64,000 nt of DNA from Beverwykella pulmonaria (lineage: Eukaryota > Ascomycota > Dothideomycetes > Pleosporales > Melanommataceae): the NCBI GenBank assembly GCA_001599595.1, contig BCHH01000010.1, forward strand, positions 1,619,035-1,683,034. The letters run 5' to 3'. A program made the position numbers and the translations under genes. Of the stretch, positions 11,788 through 21,736 are shown in pieces (position 1 is the stretch's first letter; every line of letters starts with the position of its first letter). A model generated the notes under the pieces. It was given only the letters and a program-made list of their open reading frames with translations, did not search any database and was not told where the DNA came from.

Positions 11788-12613
11788 ATGTACATTGCAG
11801 TTACTAGGTGTGTTGACAACTAGATGTATCTATTTAGGTGTAGATTGGTGCTGTACAAAGTAGAGGATCTCGTTCGTGTGGCTTAGAAACAATACTCATG
11901 TGTGTATATAATTACTCCTTCGTGGCTGTTATTCCACACTTTATTGAAGACTACTAAATTGGTACGAAACCCATACCGACACCAGTGAGTGAAGTAAGGC
12001 ATTTTGTTGATAGGGATCTTACAGCTAGCTGCATAGTGGTGCGAGCACTAGTCGGCAAGGCATAAGACAGTTGTACGGTGTACACAGCGTACGGGGATAG
12101 TAGGGTGGGCAACAGGTTTCTGGTTATTGCTCTGCTCATTTATGTACGAACGCGAGCGATATTTAAGGAGGCGCGCCCGTGCACGGGCATCACGTGGTAT
12201 AACCACGTGATCCCATGCCGGGCTAGACATATACTTTGCGCCGTATCGCTCCTGCGTACGGACACATTTCGATATATTCATCACTATAGTGAAAGCTCAT
12301 AATCGCCACATTGCAATGTGAGAACAGTCGTACTTAGTATCAGGCAAGACACATCTACTTCAGAGCTCAGAGTGGTCTAAGGAAATTTGGCAAGGTGGGA
12401 GAGAAAGGATCATGACAGCATCTGCATAGCGCACTATTTTTCCTGTATGAAGAAGGTTATGGTGGCGTAGTTTTAGAGGAATGAACCGGGCATGTGGATT
12501 CCCCGTTTTAAGCACTGTGGGATTGTGTTGCAAATTGAGTCCAACTCTGATTGCACACTGCACGCGCTGCCTCTCTTATCCCCACTTCCATCGCGTCTAA
12601 AAGTAAGCCTTCA
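11788..12613. other. Convergent intergenic region with nested palindromes
   Basis: These 826 nt lie between the 3' ends of the PPR gene and the CCHC gene. No convincing coding frame is seen. The notable content is the pair of palindromes at 12175-12211, listed separately. Confidence 0.6.
12175..12211. repeat. Adjacent perfect palindromes with two CACGTG boxes
   Basis: A 14-bp perfect palindrome GCCCGTGCACGGGC (12175-12188) is followed directly by a 10-bp inverted repeat ATCACGTGGT / ACCACGTGAT with a 3-nt spacer (12189-12211). Each arm carries the bHLH-type E-box CACGTG. The position is between convergent gene ends, not a promoter. Confidence 0.8.
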
Positions 12614-14456
12614 TCAGTTCCTACGCGTCGGGCAATTGCTAGACCAGTGACCTGTTTTACCACACGAAAAGCACTTGTCTCCGGACGTAGATCTCGACGG
12701 CGTCGCGCTACCCTGCCTACGTCGTGGACAGTTACTAGACCAGTGCCCTGTCTGCCCACAGCTGAAGCATTTATCACTTGAAAGAGTCCGTGAAGGCGTC
12801 GTGGCGCTTCCCTTCCTAGGGCTTGGGCAGCTGCTAGACCAGTGGCCGGGCCGGCCGCAATTAAAACAATCGTCACTAGAAGAAGACCGCGCTGGCGTTG
12901 TGTTTGCAGCCAGCGTTGCTGAAGCCGCTGGTTGAGAGCTCGAAATCGATAGCTTGTAAAGGGATGCGCTTAGGGTATCAACACCATTTGCAGCACTTGC
13001 CGCTACGGTCTTTTGACGGTCATCGTACTCCTTGCCTAAAGCATCCTCAAAACTAACAGCAAGTTTCTTAAAGGCATCGTGCACAAGGTCCGGAGTATAC
13101 GTCCATCCCGTCGACGACTCCGAAAACGACTTTGTTAGATCCTCAATAAACTGTATCGTAATCTTTTCTATACTCTGCTTTAATCCTCGAGACGTACTCG
13201 CTAAATATCGATTGCTCCACAGATTCTTGTATAAGCCCCGCTGATACTGCACTAGATCTGGGATATCGTCTTTGACAAACTTGAGCGTCTGCTGGCTGAT
13301 GTGCTTGCCTAACTCTACGAGCGCAGACTCCGGCATCGAAGTTCCAGGTGCGAACTGCCTCATGGCCTCGGACACGGCTAGTAGAGCATCACAGATGCCT
13401 TCTGATGTATTCTGGTCAAAGACAAAGAATCTATAGAGATCCCACGAGCTTTGATACATATACGCCGAGGACACCATATGGTCAAAGATCTCTTTGAGAC
13501 TCTTCAGGCCGTTGTCGAAGGATTTGGTGTATGCCTTGTATTTCTTAGCAGTGTTGTTTGCCTTGGTTCCTCGAAGCTCGCGACCCGGTTCCGTGTTAAG
13601 CTGCTCGCCATCTCTACCCTTCTCTATAAGAAGTCGTTAGTATATACCACCACGAGGGATCGCGAAACGAACCTTTCATTAAATGAAGAGTTCTTTCTCG
13701 GCACTTTTTTCTAAGGTGGTCCATCCAGTCATTTTCCTGCCAAGCTGTATTCAGCTCGCACAGCGCCTTGCACAGCTCCATAGCGAACAGTCTCCGGAAG
13801 CAGCTTTCATTTGGGCAGTAATTGGCCACATAGCTAGGATGAAATCCGTTCACGACGCGGACAACGTGGCCATTCGGGAACCTCAAGCTATGTACCTGAT
13901 TGGTCTTACCAGGCCCTTTCCCGGAAAAGGAGAGGTCGTCCTGACCATGGATTCGCCAGCACGCGAAAAGAACCTCGGGCTTTTTTGCCTCTACCATGGA
14001 GATGAATGTATTATATGCACGCCTCGCTTCGTTGGATAGGTCTTTCGAGGAGATCTGCTCAGTGATAAATGGGAACGCATCAAATACGCTCGTTGTTGTC
14101 AGACCTCCAGGGCCATTCACAAAGGCGAGCGACTTGTCTAGGTAGGCCAGGGTATCACATTCGTCTCGAACCCACTCTGCGTCTGCAGTGAAGACCTGTG
14201 ACTTGGCTGGTTGCTGCAGCGCAATGACCAGACCACCTGTTGTGTCTGGTTTGGCAAGCCATACGGCGAAACTGGTTTCGTGCTTGGTAGGAGTGGTCCT
14301 GTTATCGCGGACCATGGTGTTACCAAAGGTCTCGATTATGTCTGCATGTTTACCAACTCCATAGGAATGCTTCTGCTTGGCGCTTAGCAGATATCGCTTT
14401 AGGCGGTGGTCGACGGGGATTCCGTTGCACAAGTGTCTATCATTTAGTGAAGCCAT
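12614..14456 (-). CDS. Orphan protein: glycosylase-like region plus three CCHC zinc knuckles
   Basis: Two exons, 14456-13673 and 13623-12614, join across a 49-nt intron (donor GTTCGT, branch ACTAAC, acceptor TATAG) into 597 aa. The C-terminus has three zinc knuckles of the form CFxCGxxGHWSSxCP starting near residues 514, 547 and 579. They are encoded by units of 96-99 bp, so they arose by tandem duplication. Such knuckles bind single-stranded RNA or DNA. Residues 60-235 hold blocks GLVIALQQP, VFDAFPF, PEVLFACWR and NGFHPSYVANY, whose order and spacing recall the uracil-DNA-glycosylase fold (motif-2 HPS); this is inference. The middle (260-500) is helix-rich and unassigned. A retroelement gag is the alternative, but no pol, LTR or protease is nearby and there is a spliceosomal intron. 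Function unknown. Confidence 0.72.
12629..12840 (-). repeat. Tandem 96/99-bp repeats encoding the zinc knuckles
   Basis: The plus-strand sequence carries CTAGACCAGTG three times, with aligned units beginning near 12633, 12729 and 12828. Unit lengths of 96 and 99 bp keep the reading frame. Divergence among copies is mainly in the linkers between knuckles, as expected of constrained finger duplication. Confidence 0.8.
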
Positions 14457-14955
14457 AATTTGAGTAGAAGTATAGTTAAAATAGAGCTATCTAAAGATCT
14501 CCAACACGACATTGTGGTCATATATATAGGCAGCAGAGCATGGTTCCTGAGTCAATTCAACGTGTGGGGGTTGCCTCGTGTTACCGGTAGATGCACTGTC
14601 AGCTCGTTCAGATATCTCTGGCGCATCACAGCCAATCAAGAACGCCGTGGCGCGCAAACCATGAAACATCTCGTATCGCGAATCCAAGTTATGAGCGCGA
14701 CCCTTTGACATTCCTGCCCTGCACTGCTAATGGTTTGCCTTTGTACATTCCGTTAATGTTCGTTAGCATGAGGCGTGGGTATGGTAATGCGAAGCGCGCC
14801 TGCATTTTAGCATACTTGCAGATTCCACAAGCTTTCTCAAACACCCATGTAAGCTCTAGCTTAGTTTTGGTACAGCGTCATGCTAATGTAGCAGGGGCTG
14901 TGCAGCTTTAAACTGAGCGTGCACGTGAAAAAGCGGAAACCGATTTCGTTCGAGG
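14457..14955. promoter_or_regulatory. Upstream region of CCHC gene and divergent relic
   Basis: About 500 nt separate the CCHC gene start (14456, minus) from the start of a decayed plus-strand ORF (14956). TATATATA lies near 14520-14527, about 65-70 nt upstream of the CCHC start, and could serve as a TATA element. No intact gene is seen. Confidence 0.4.
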
Positions 14956-15540
14956 ATGACAAGCGAAGGCGAGGACAAAGTCTCAAGCTCAACTGGTGAT
15001 AAACCTCAAACTCCACAATTCACTCAAACTATCTTATTCGCACGCATGGAAGCTCAGACCCAGCAACAACTACCCTAAAAGGAAGCTATTCAACTTTGCT
15101 TCCGCTTCAAACCTAAGACATACTAGGCGAATTAGGCGCCCGTTCAATAACTGTTGCTAATGCCTTTATGCAGCAGAACTTCAATAGGAAATTCAACTAG
15201 GATCAGGACTATGTCTATACACCGGCAGGCATAGATGAGGACGGGGTAAGGAGGGAATTGTTTATGTTCCTCAACGTCAACAAGCACGCAAACCCCTTAT
15301 TTCAGACCTTGCTCTGCTACAGAGTCGTTAAAGGAAGCCCAATGTATAGGGTCCCTTCCTGCGGCGTATACGCTAGCTGACATATTCAGTAGGACATTCA
15401 AGGAAACTAAGTTCGATGGAGTGCGTAACTACTCAGATATGTTCCCGTGGGATGGGCGTGATATAAAGTAGCTCAAAAGAGATAATGTACACCAAGCATA
15501 TCCGGAAGTTCAAGGTGTGAATCAGCAGCTGGTAGATTAA
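14956..15540 (+). pseudogene. Decayed ORF of unknown family, divergent from CCHC gene
   Basis: A coding remnant opens at ATG 14956 with a polar segment (MTSEGEDKVSSSTGDKPQ), then blocks KEAIQLCFRFKPKT, ILGELGARSITVANAF, YTPAGIDEDGVRRELFMF, SLPAAYTLADIFSRTF and FDGVRNYSDMFPWDG. The blocks lie in different frames and are interrupted by several TAA/TAG codons, all explicable as CAA/CAG with a C-to-T change. I do not recognise the family. Continuity of residue style across frame changes argues that this was a real gene. The head-to-head arrangement with the intact CCHC gene suggests they once formed a pair. Confidence 0.5.
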
Positions 15541-16410
15541 CTTAAATTTAAGTAATTGTATCAATTTATGGATTTAAAGCACAAAGTCCTGTCTCATTGC
15601 GACTACGCTATCTGCCTCCACTACAATTGTAGACACCGTGACGCCTTATGCATTTCTATCTGCTTCATCGTGACCCTACCCGTTATCATCTTCGTAGTCT
15701 CATCTCTGGAAGCATAGTCCCACACGTGCTTGTCTAGATCCTCTCAAGAACGGAAATCTGGGGCGGCTCGAGATGGCAGGTTAGGATCGATCGTATACCG
15801 CCACTCTTTCTCAATCGTACGGCGTGCAGCTGGTAGTGGATTCGCTGGCACTGAAGAACAAGGTAGTGCGCTGAGCGAGGTTGAAACAGCGAAACCTCCA
15901 TTTCCATGGATGGCTCCAGTGGCGAAAATGTATTAGGAGTGATTGAGGAGCAATCGTACGTGACAGTTACACGTTTTTATAGGAACGGGATAATATTGTA
16001 ATACAGCGTATTCCGTCTCGTGAGTCGTGAATGTACTATTGCTATCAAACTTAAAGGTGTATACCATTTGGTGGGCAGCGCCTGGCCGATAACGTCCTTG
16101 TAGGTGACTATTGTCCACGTGCAATTCTCAGAGTGAGATGTGTACTCCAGCTTTTCTGCTCCTAGCCACTGTTCTACGTGCTTATGGCGTAGAGCTTCCT
16201 TGTGGTTCCTAAGTAGTTAACGTCGTTTGCACGATATCCAGATAGTGTCTGCCCACTCACCGCCCGAAAAAATAATTTCCCTGATGATTCATCGTCAACG
16301 AAAAGCGCCGCCTGCTACACCCTCCCGGCCTTACGCCGTCCCTAAACCTAACTATAGAGGCAGCCATAACGATCACACCCTCATGTAGCGTATTCCGGCT
16401 TCTACGTGCA
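15541..16410. other. Gene-poor stretch
   Basis: Short frames only. One near 15570-15715 on the plus strand is Cys-rich (HCDYAICLHYNC) and hydrophobic, but it stops quickly and has no start context. It may be further relic of the preceding ORF. Confidence 0.4.
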
Positions 16411-16755
16411 TTAATGAGATACTCCGTGTACATCAAGTGCATGTCTCATGAAATGCATCTTGCTAACCAGCATCTCTGAACAGTCAAGATGGCAACATTG
16501 AAATTCTCCCTGATATATTGAATCTCGAAAGTGCGTTTCCATGTGCTTCTTTAGAACGTCTTTTCGTGGTTTGTGGCGCATCCTCCATTCATACAAACAC
16601 TCTTCGTTGCCTATGCAAATGTGGCATACTGGATAAGGGAGCACCATCGGGTATATCTTATCTTCAATGATTTCATCGCGCTTTGGCATAGGTTCTTGAT
16701 TTCCAACCTCGCTGCCATGACTTTGTTGGCTTTTCTCATGGCCATTAACGACCTT
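16411..16755 (-). pseudogene. C2H2 tail fragment resembling DUF3435/FluG-type proteins
   Basis: A minus-strand frame encodes a basic segment (SSPRKRRKVVNGHEKSQ, upstream of the ATG at 16689), then a finger-like C-terminus: CHICIGNEECLYEWRMRH, RKDVLKKHMETHF, CHLDCSEMLV and FMRHALDVHGVSH. This ordering of C..C, K-K-H-x-x-x-H, C-H-x-x-C and R-H-A-x-x-V-H-G is, from memory, the C-terminus of fungal DUF3435 ('FluG domain') proteins, the family that includes Starship captain recombinases. An in-frame TAA lies just upstream and no recombinase core was found further upstream, so this is a fragment. A lone C2H2 gene is the alternative. Confidence 0.45.
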
Positions 16756-18147
16756 TCTTCGCTTTCTTGGGGAAGATGCTATTTATGCATGATTTTACGT
16801 GTTAGTTGGACAGTCTGCACCATCTTTCTTGCTACTCAGATTTAGGGAAGTGAACTAGGCACTTTTAATAGAAAGGGTGGGAGTATCGGCTGCAAGAGGT
16901 GGAGGAATCTTAGAAAAGGGCGTTGTTTCGCGAAGAGGTCCTTTTTATGGACACATCAAAGGTTTTTGGTGTGTACACTTAGGTCTAGACGTTGTATGTA
17001 TATTTTGCGAGTGCTAATTGCACTATACGATGACAGTACACATCTGATCGGAGGCAATATATGTGGTAAATAGATCTACGTGGAGGGCTGAGAAGTAACT
17101 TTGTTCTCTTCAAATCTACCTCGCCTTTCAGCACGCCCTTTACATCCTGTTGAGAGCATCTCTGCTAATCTCCGCGGCGTGGCAACATGCAGTACGCTAA
17201 CTTACCAGTCTGTGAGTCTCACGTGCTACTAAGAGTCCTCGTTCAAATTTCAACGGTGGATTTCAAGACCCGCCCTCTCCTCTTACATGAATGAGGATAC
17301 AGTACATCTGTTTGTGGGAGCCTTCCTCGGCTTGAAAGTACATAGTTCTATACCTTGTTTCTTTAATAGTCATGTAAAAAATCCCAACGGTATATATGCA
17401 GAAAATAAGCTAAGGCGCTTGCTGCTAGGTAGATGTCTTGCCATCCGAACAATGTCCCAAATATGCCATAACTAGCAAAATAGTAAAGATATGTGGGCTC
17501 CATTGAATTGTTGACGTTCGCAGGCTCTGCAGGGTGTTATGACCTTTCTGTTAGGGTAATTAGAGTTACAGTTGTAAATTTCATGAAGGTGAGTAGATAG
17601 GTGATTAGACACAACCACCAGGTGCTTGCTGGTTCTCGGCATACTGTCTTTTGATGTTGTTGTTGTTGTGTGATGGATTTGGCAATGGTGAAGAGGTATA
17701 AAACCACCTGCTATACCACTACACCATTCGAAAACCGTGCTGTGAACTGGAGAGGGGTGCACCACGTGATGCTTCACTGAAGAACTCGTCAAAGGTGTGT
17801 TCGCAAAAGATTAAATTTCTTAAGACTAAGTCTGTGCATCGAGTACGGGAAGTGCCGTTATCATGGCGAGTAATGATGCATGAAGTGTTTCAAGTCCACT
17901 TCCAGAAGACGACTCTAGGGTGTCCTCGTAGTATATCGATAGGGATATCGATAATGAAGCGCACGGAAAGGGTATAGTCGCGGGATACTGTGCTGGTTGT
18001 GTGAAGCAGATGTGCATAATTGGCTCGCAGGATACTGTGTTTTATACGTGACGCAGGTATCATAAGGGCTTACCTACTGTAGTCCATGCAGTGCTCCATA
18101 GCTGGAGGTGTGCCGAATCTTCCAACTATCCAGTGGGCGGTTTGAAG

Positions 18148-18164
18148 TGGTGGTGGTGGTGGTG
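18148..18164. repeat. TGG microsatellite
   Basis: Five to six uninterrupted TGG units lie in otherwise non-coding sequence. Confidence 0.8.
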
Positions 18165-18606
18165 CAGCACTTCAGATTGTCCCATTTCACATCAAGACTC
18201 CTACCGACTTTGATTGCATAGTAGGTAGTAGTCCTGCTTGAATGAGTAGTGTCTGATGACCAGACTTGCTCAGCTGAAGCAGTACCTTCAGCAATAAAGG
18301 ATATGTTGGACGTATCGTATGCTATGATGTGTGAAGCACCTCCTCTTTTTGTTGTGCGGAGAGCTTTGAGTGCAACAGCTTCATGCAGAGCGTGTTCTTA
18401 CTTAGTTATCGGGAGCCTGCATCCGACCGAGAGGCCACGACCGATCCTGAGGTTATGCGGAGAAGACATGGGATCTGAACGATTCGAGTTGACCCAGAAG
18501 TAATTAGTGTCAAAAAATATTGCGTGAACTTACGGTCTATGTTTCAAGTTCAACGGGTTTCAGCTGGCAACGAACATACCATGGATCCAAATCATGTTGC
18601 CGAGGA

Positions 18607-18816
18607 GAGCTCATTGGTAGAATCATCAACATGGTATGATGGAAGACGTATGCTCATGAGAGCTCATTGGCGTTACTCGATCGCTGAACAACGGACAGGT
18701 AAATTGCATAGATGCGAGTCGTACGCTCATGAGAGCTCATTGGTGATGTTTCTCCCCATAGGAAACCACCTACTCGAGGAAAGGGATGTTGTCGTACGCT
18801 CACCAGAGCTCATTGG
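18607..18816 (+). repeat. Four dispersed copies of GAGCTCATTGG
   Basis: The 11-mer GAGCTCATTGG occurs at 18607, 18660, 18733 and 18806, spaced 53, 73 and 73 nt apart. Copies 2-4 extend leftward to a longer shared word of about 23-25 nt (CGTAYGCTCA followed by TGAGA or CCAGA and the 11-mer). The equal 73-nt spacing suggests a degenerate tandem array. Confidence 0.75.
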
Positions 18817-21231
18817 CGTTTGTTTGCCCTTGTTCATGGAGCTTCAACCAGATGTAGGTTAGACTCAACACCTTCTCTGCAGTCTGTGTTGGTCGTGGGT
18901 ATTTCCCCGAGAAGATCTTCACCCTGCGCCACGGCCACCTCATTTCCCCCTCATGACTTGCCCTACGATCATATCTATTCGGCGAGCTGCAGCAGCTACA
19001 TGCCCTGGATCGAGTCCTAAATGGAGTCCCCACCGCTTTGGGAATAGTCCCCGATAAGGCGTCGCCAAGAGTAGATGGATGCTTGTTAGGATCTCATGAG
19101 GCAAGTCGAGACTGGAGGGCGGAGACTAGTGCTGAAAGGGGTCGGAGAATAATTGTGGAACGTTCTCGGAGGAGGTGAGTGAGGTTCATGCATGCTTCGG
19201 CAGGTTCCGCGGGTTTCATGCGTTGCGGGATTGGAAGGGATAAGGGCACCCCTGGGTTTGGTATCGTTTTGTAACTATCAACCTTGGGTACGGGACGCGG
19301 TCAGGTGAAAGCGCTTGTGGCTTTCGAGGTCGTCGTAATTTTTCGATCGTGCGGTGGGCACACGGAGCCATGTCGGATAACGCGCGTCCACCTGCGAGAA
19401 AGAGTTGATGAAGACAAAAATACTTTAACATGGCGATTTGGGAAAAGTCATACTAACAAGTTCACTCACTTCGTACGAGGTTAGCTCCGAGACTCCTGGG
19501 TCCACAATTCGTGTGGCGAGTGAGTTGTGGTGAGGCGGGAGATGTTCAGGTGTGATGTGCGCGCGGATGTTTTGATGCTTTCGTTAGGTCCTCCGTACCC
19601 ATAATTATTGCGTTTCGGGCCTTCAGGCATTCCATCGCTGGGGATTTCCATATTCGCTGCTCTAGAACGGCTCTAGTGCTGTGAAGGAATTGACGAGTTC
19701 ATCTTTGAGATTTTCGGTCGACGATCGTTCGGAGAAATGCAAGTCAGGCGGAGCGCACCGAAAGATGAGTTGCCGGAAGATTTTAACGGGCCTTCTTGAT
19801 AACGAGAGGGTGCTCCGGAGAGGTCTTTGCGGGAACTGATCATCAGCCCCTTTCGATGGCTCAAATCATGTTCATGAGCTGCGGTCAGGGCGCGAGGTAG
19901 GTAAGACAGCCAACATCCCGATCGTATGGTTAATTACCTGCTAGGTATCGTAGAGCCTTTAGCGACTACTTCGTTCGAGCAGCCTTGCGGAATCCTGAAT
20001 TATTGAAGCAGGATCAACCGACAAGTCGAAGTGGACCACGTGCAGGGTCATGACAGCTGAGGTGACAGTTGTGCGAATGTGGCGCAGTGGTGAGGCGCTT
20101 GCTCCACACCTGAATCAGGCAAGCCCATGCGCGCCGATCTTGCCCGCATATACCGGGAGCACATCGGGTTGGCGAAAGGAGATGCTTTGGCTGTTGGGAG
20201 TGAAGCAGCCGGCATGAAACAACACGGATAGTCCCTTCAACACGCTCGGACAGGATCGTGGGTCGCTAGTGCTGGTGCTTGTGCTCGCGGATGAGAGACT
20301 GGGTCGGCAGTTCTGGGACAGGAGACAGTGCCTGGTTGTTGACCCGCAAGGCGCCTGCAAAGCGTTTCGAGACCTCCGCGCTGGCAGCCAACGACGTCGA
20401 TGCCTTTGGTACCGTCTGAGACTGTACGGTTCCGAATTGGATGATGCTCGATTCGGAACCTGCATATCGACGACGAGCTCTGCACCCAGGAGAAAACAGG
20501 TACGAAGTATGTACGAAAACCACTGACCTCGTCGCCCATATCTGGAATAGTGTGCTTCTCGCAGGATATGTCTCGATGTGGTATTTCGATCATTTTGGAA
20601 TCATTGGTCAGCCAGGCTGAACGCGAAGTGAGAGATGAACGAGTTGGAATCACCGTCCGTTGCGGTGAGCCAGAAATGAGGTGAGAAGCTATGAATTTAC
20701 AGTGCCAAACATGACAATAAGGTGTTGGGCTTGGGATGAGCCTCGTCGCGTTGCAGTTGTTTGATGCATGATGCTGCGAATTTTTGCCTGAACAAGCAGG
20801 TCGGCATTGTTAAGCGGCGGTACATCACTCTCAGCTGGCAGACCGACAAGAAGCTCGGGAGACGTTTTTTGACTGTTGCGGGCAAATCGCGGTCGACGTC
20901 GCAAGGTCTTCCCCAAGAGGGCGTCACTGGCTAGCACAGCCTCCCTTTCTTTGTGTGGTGTTGTTGGTTGGCTTGCTCGCTCCAAGAATGTCGGCGCCGT
21001 CGGATGCCGACCAGCGCGTCGTAATCCTGCATTCAAGCTGCTCTCACGCCCGCCAGCGGACCAGTCGTGCTATGATCTGATCTACTGACAATACTGCTGC
21101 CATGAGGGTGTCGCACTCGGCGTAAGGAGGCCGTGAGGGTTGAGAATTCAAGTGTGCATGCCGGGTTTTCGTCGGCGCAAGCATGAAGTGCTCAGGAGAC
21201 GGCGAGTCGTGACAGCCACGGCCAGCATGAA

Positions 21232-21736
21232 TTGCGCAAAATAAATTACCGTTCAACAGTAATTGCGCTCAGTTACGCCCGAAGCGGATGCTGGGGCCGG
21301 GGCTACTGGGATCCTTTATTTTTGGAGGACACAGCCCTGAAACGCCTCCTCGACGCCGACCCAGCAAAAGGCCTCCTGCGCCCCTTCACTCTCTCCATCC
21401 TCATCATTCCACTCTTCAACCCTCACTCGCGACCAACCTCACGACCAACCTCACGACCTTCTCGCCGCCGACACATCGCATTTCCATCGCAACTTGATCT
21501 CCTCCAAGCACGCCGCGTGCAGACCAAAGAGGTGTGCAGACCTGGGCTCAGCCACAGCATCGGATCAACCGGAAGAAAGCGAGCTGACGACGACTTTCAG
21601 TAGCCTAACCCGACTCGTCCCACCAGACAGCCTTCCAACACGAACACCTCGCAACAACACCTCGACACCTGAGGAGCCTTTTTCATCTCTCCATCGCCCT
21701 CCACGAAACACGAAACAGCAATCGTCATCAGAACCG
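21232..21736 (+). promoter_or_regulatory. bZIP gene 5' leader with upstream ATGs
   Basis: The 500 nt before the bZIP start contain several ATG triplets, including one at 21288 opening a 69-codon frame and an in-frame one at 21494. A CT-rich tract and repeated CGACCAACCTCA words at about 21428-21455 are typical of a long fungal 5' leader. Translational control through upstream frames is possible, but no transcript evidence is available. Confidence 0.4.

Larger units (their letters stand above)
16756..21231. other. 4.5-kb gene-poor block
   Basis: No frame here has a recognisable domain. The longest candidates (minus strand about 20237-20653 and 20689-21036) are Arg/Ser/Thr/Pro-rich with no start or splice logic I could defend. 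The block contains a TGG microsatellite (18148-18164), the GAGCTCATTGG repeat family (18607-18816) and a duplicated TATCGATA near 17934-17955. It may be decayed sequence or hold lineage-specific or non-coding genes. Confidence 0.5.

Noticed and set aside
12614..14456. CCHC gene as a retrotransposon gag
   Set aside because: There is no adjacent protease, reverse transcriptase, integrase or LTR; it has an intron, and the N-terminal half does not look like a capsid domain. Not fully excluded.
20237..21036. Two minus-strand frames as exons of one hypothetical gene
   Set aside because: Arg/Ser/Pro-rich text in several overlapping frames on both strands, with no splice pair that gives a coherent protein.
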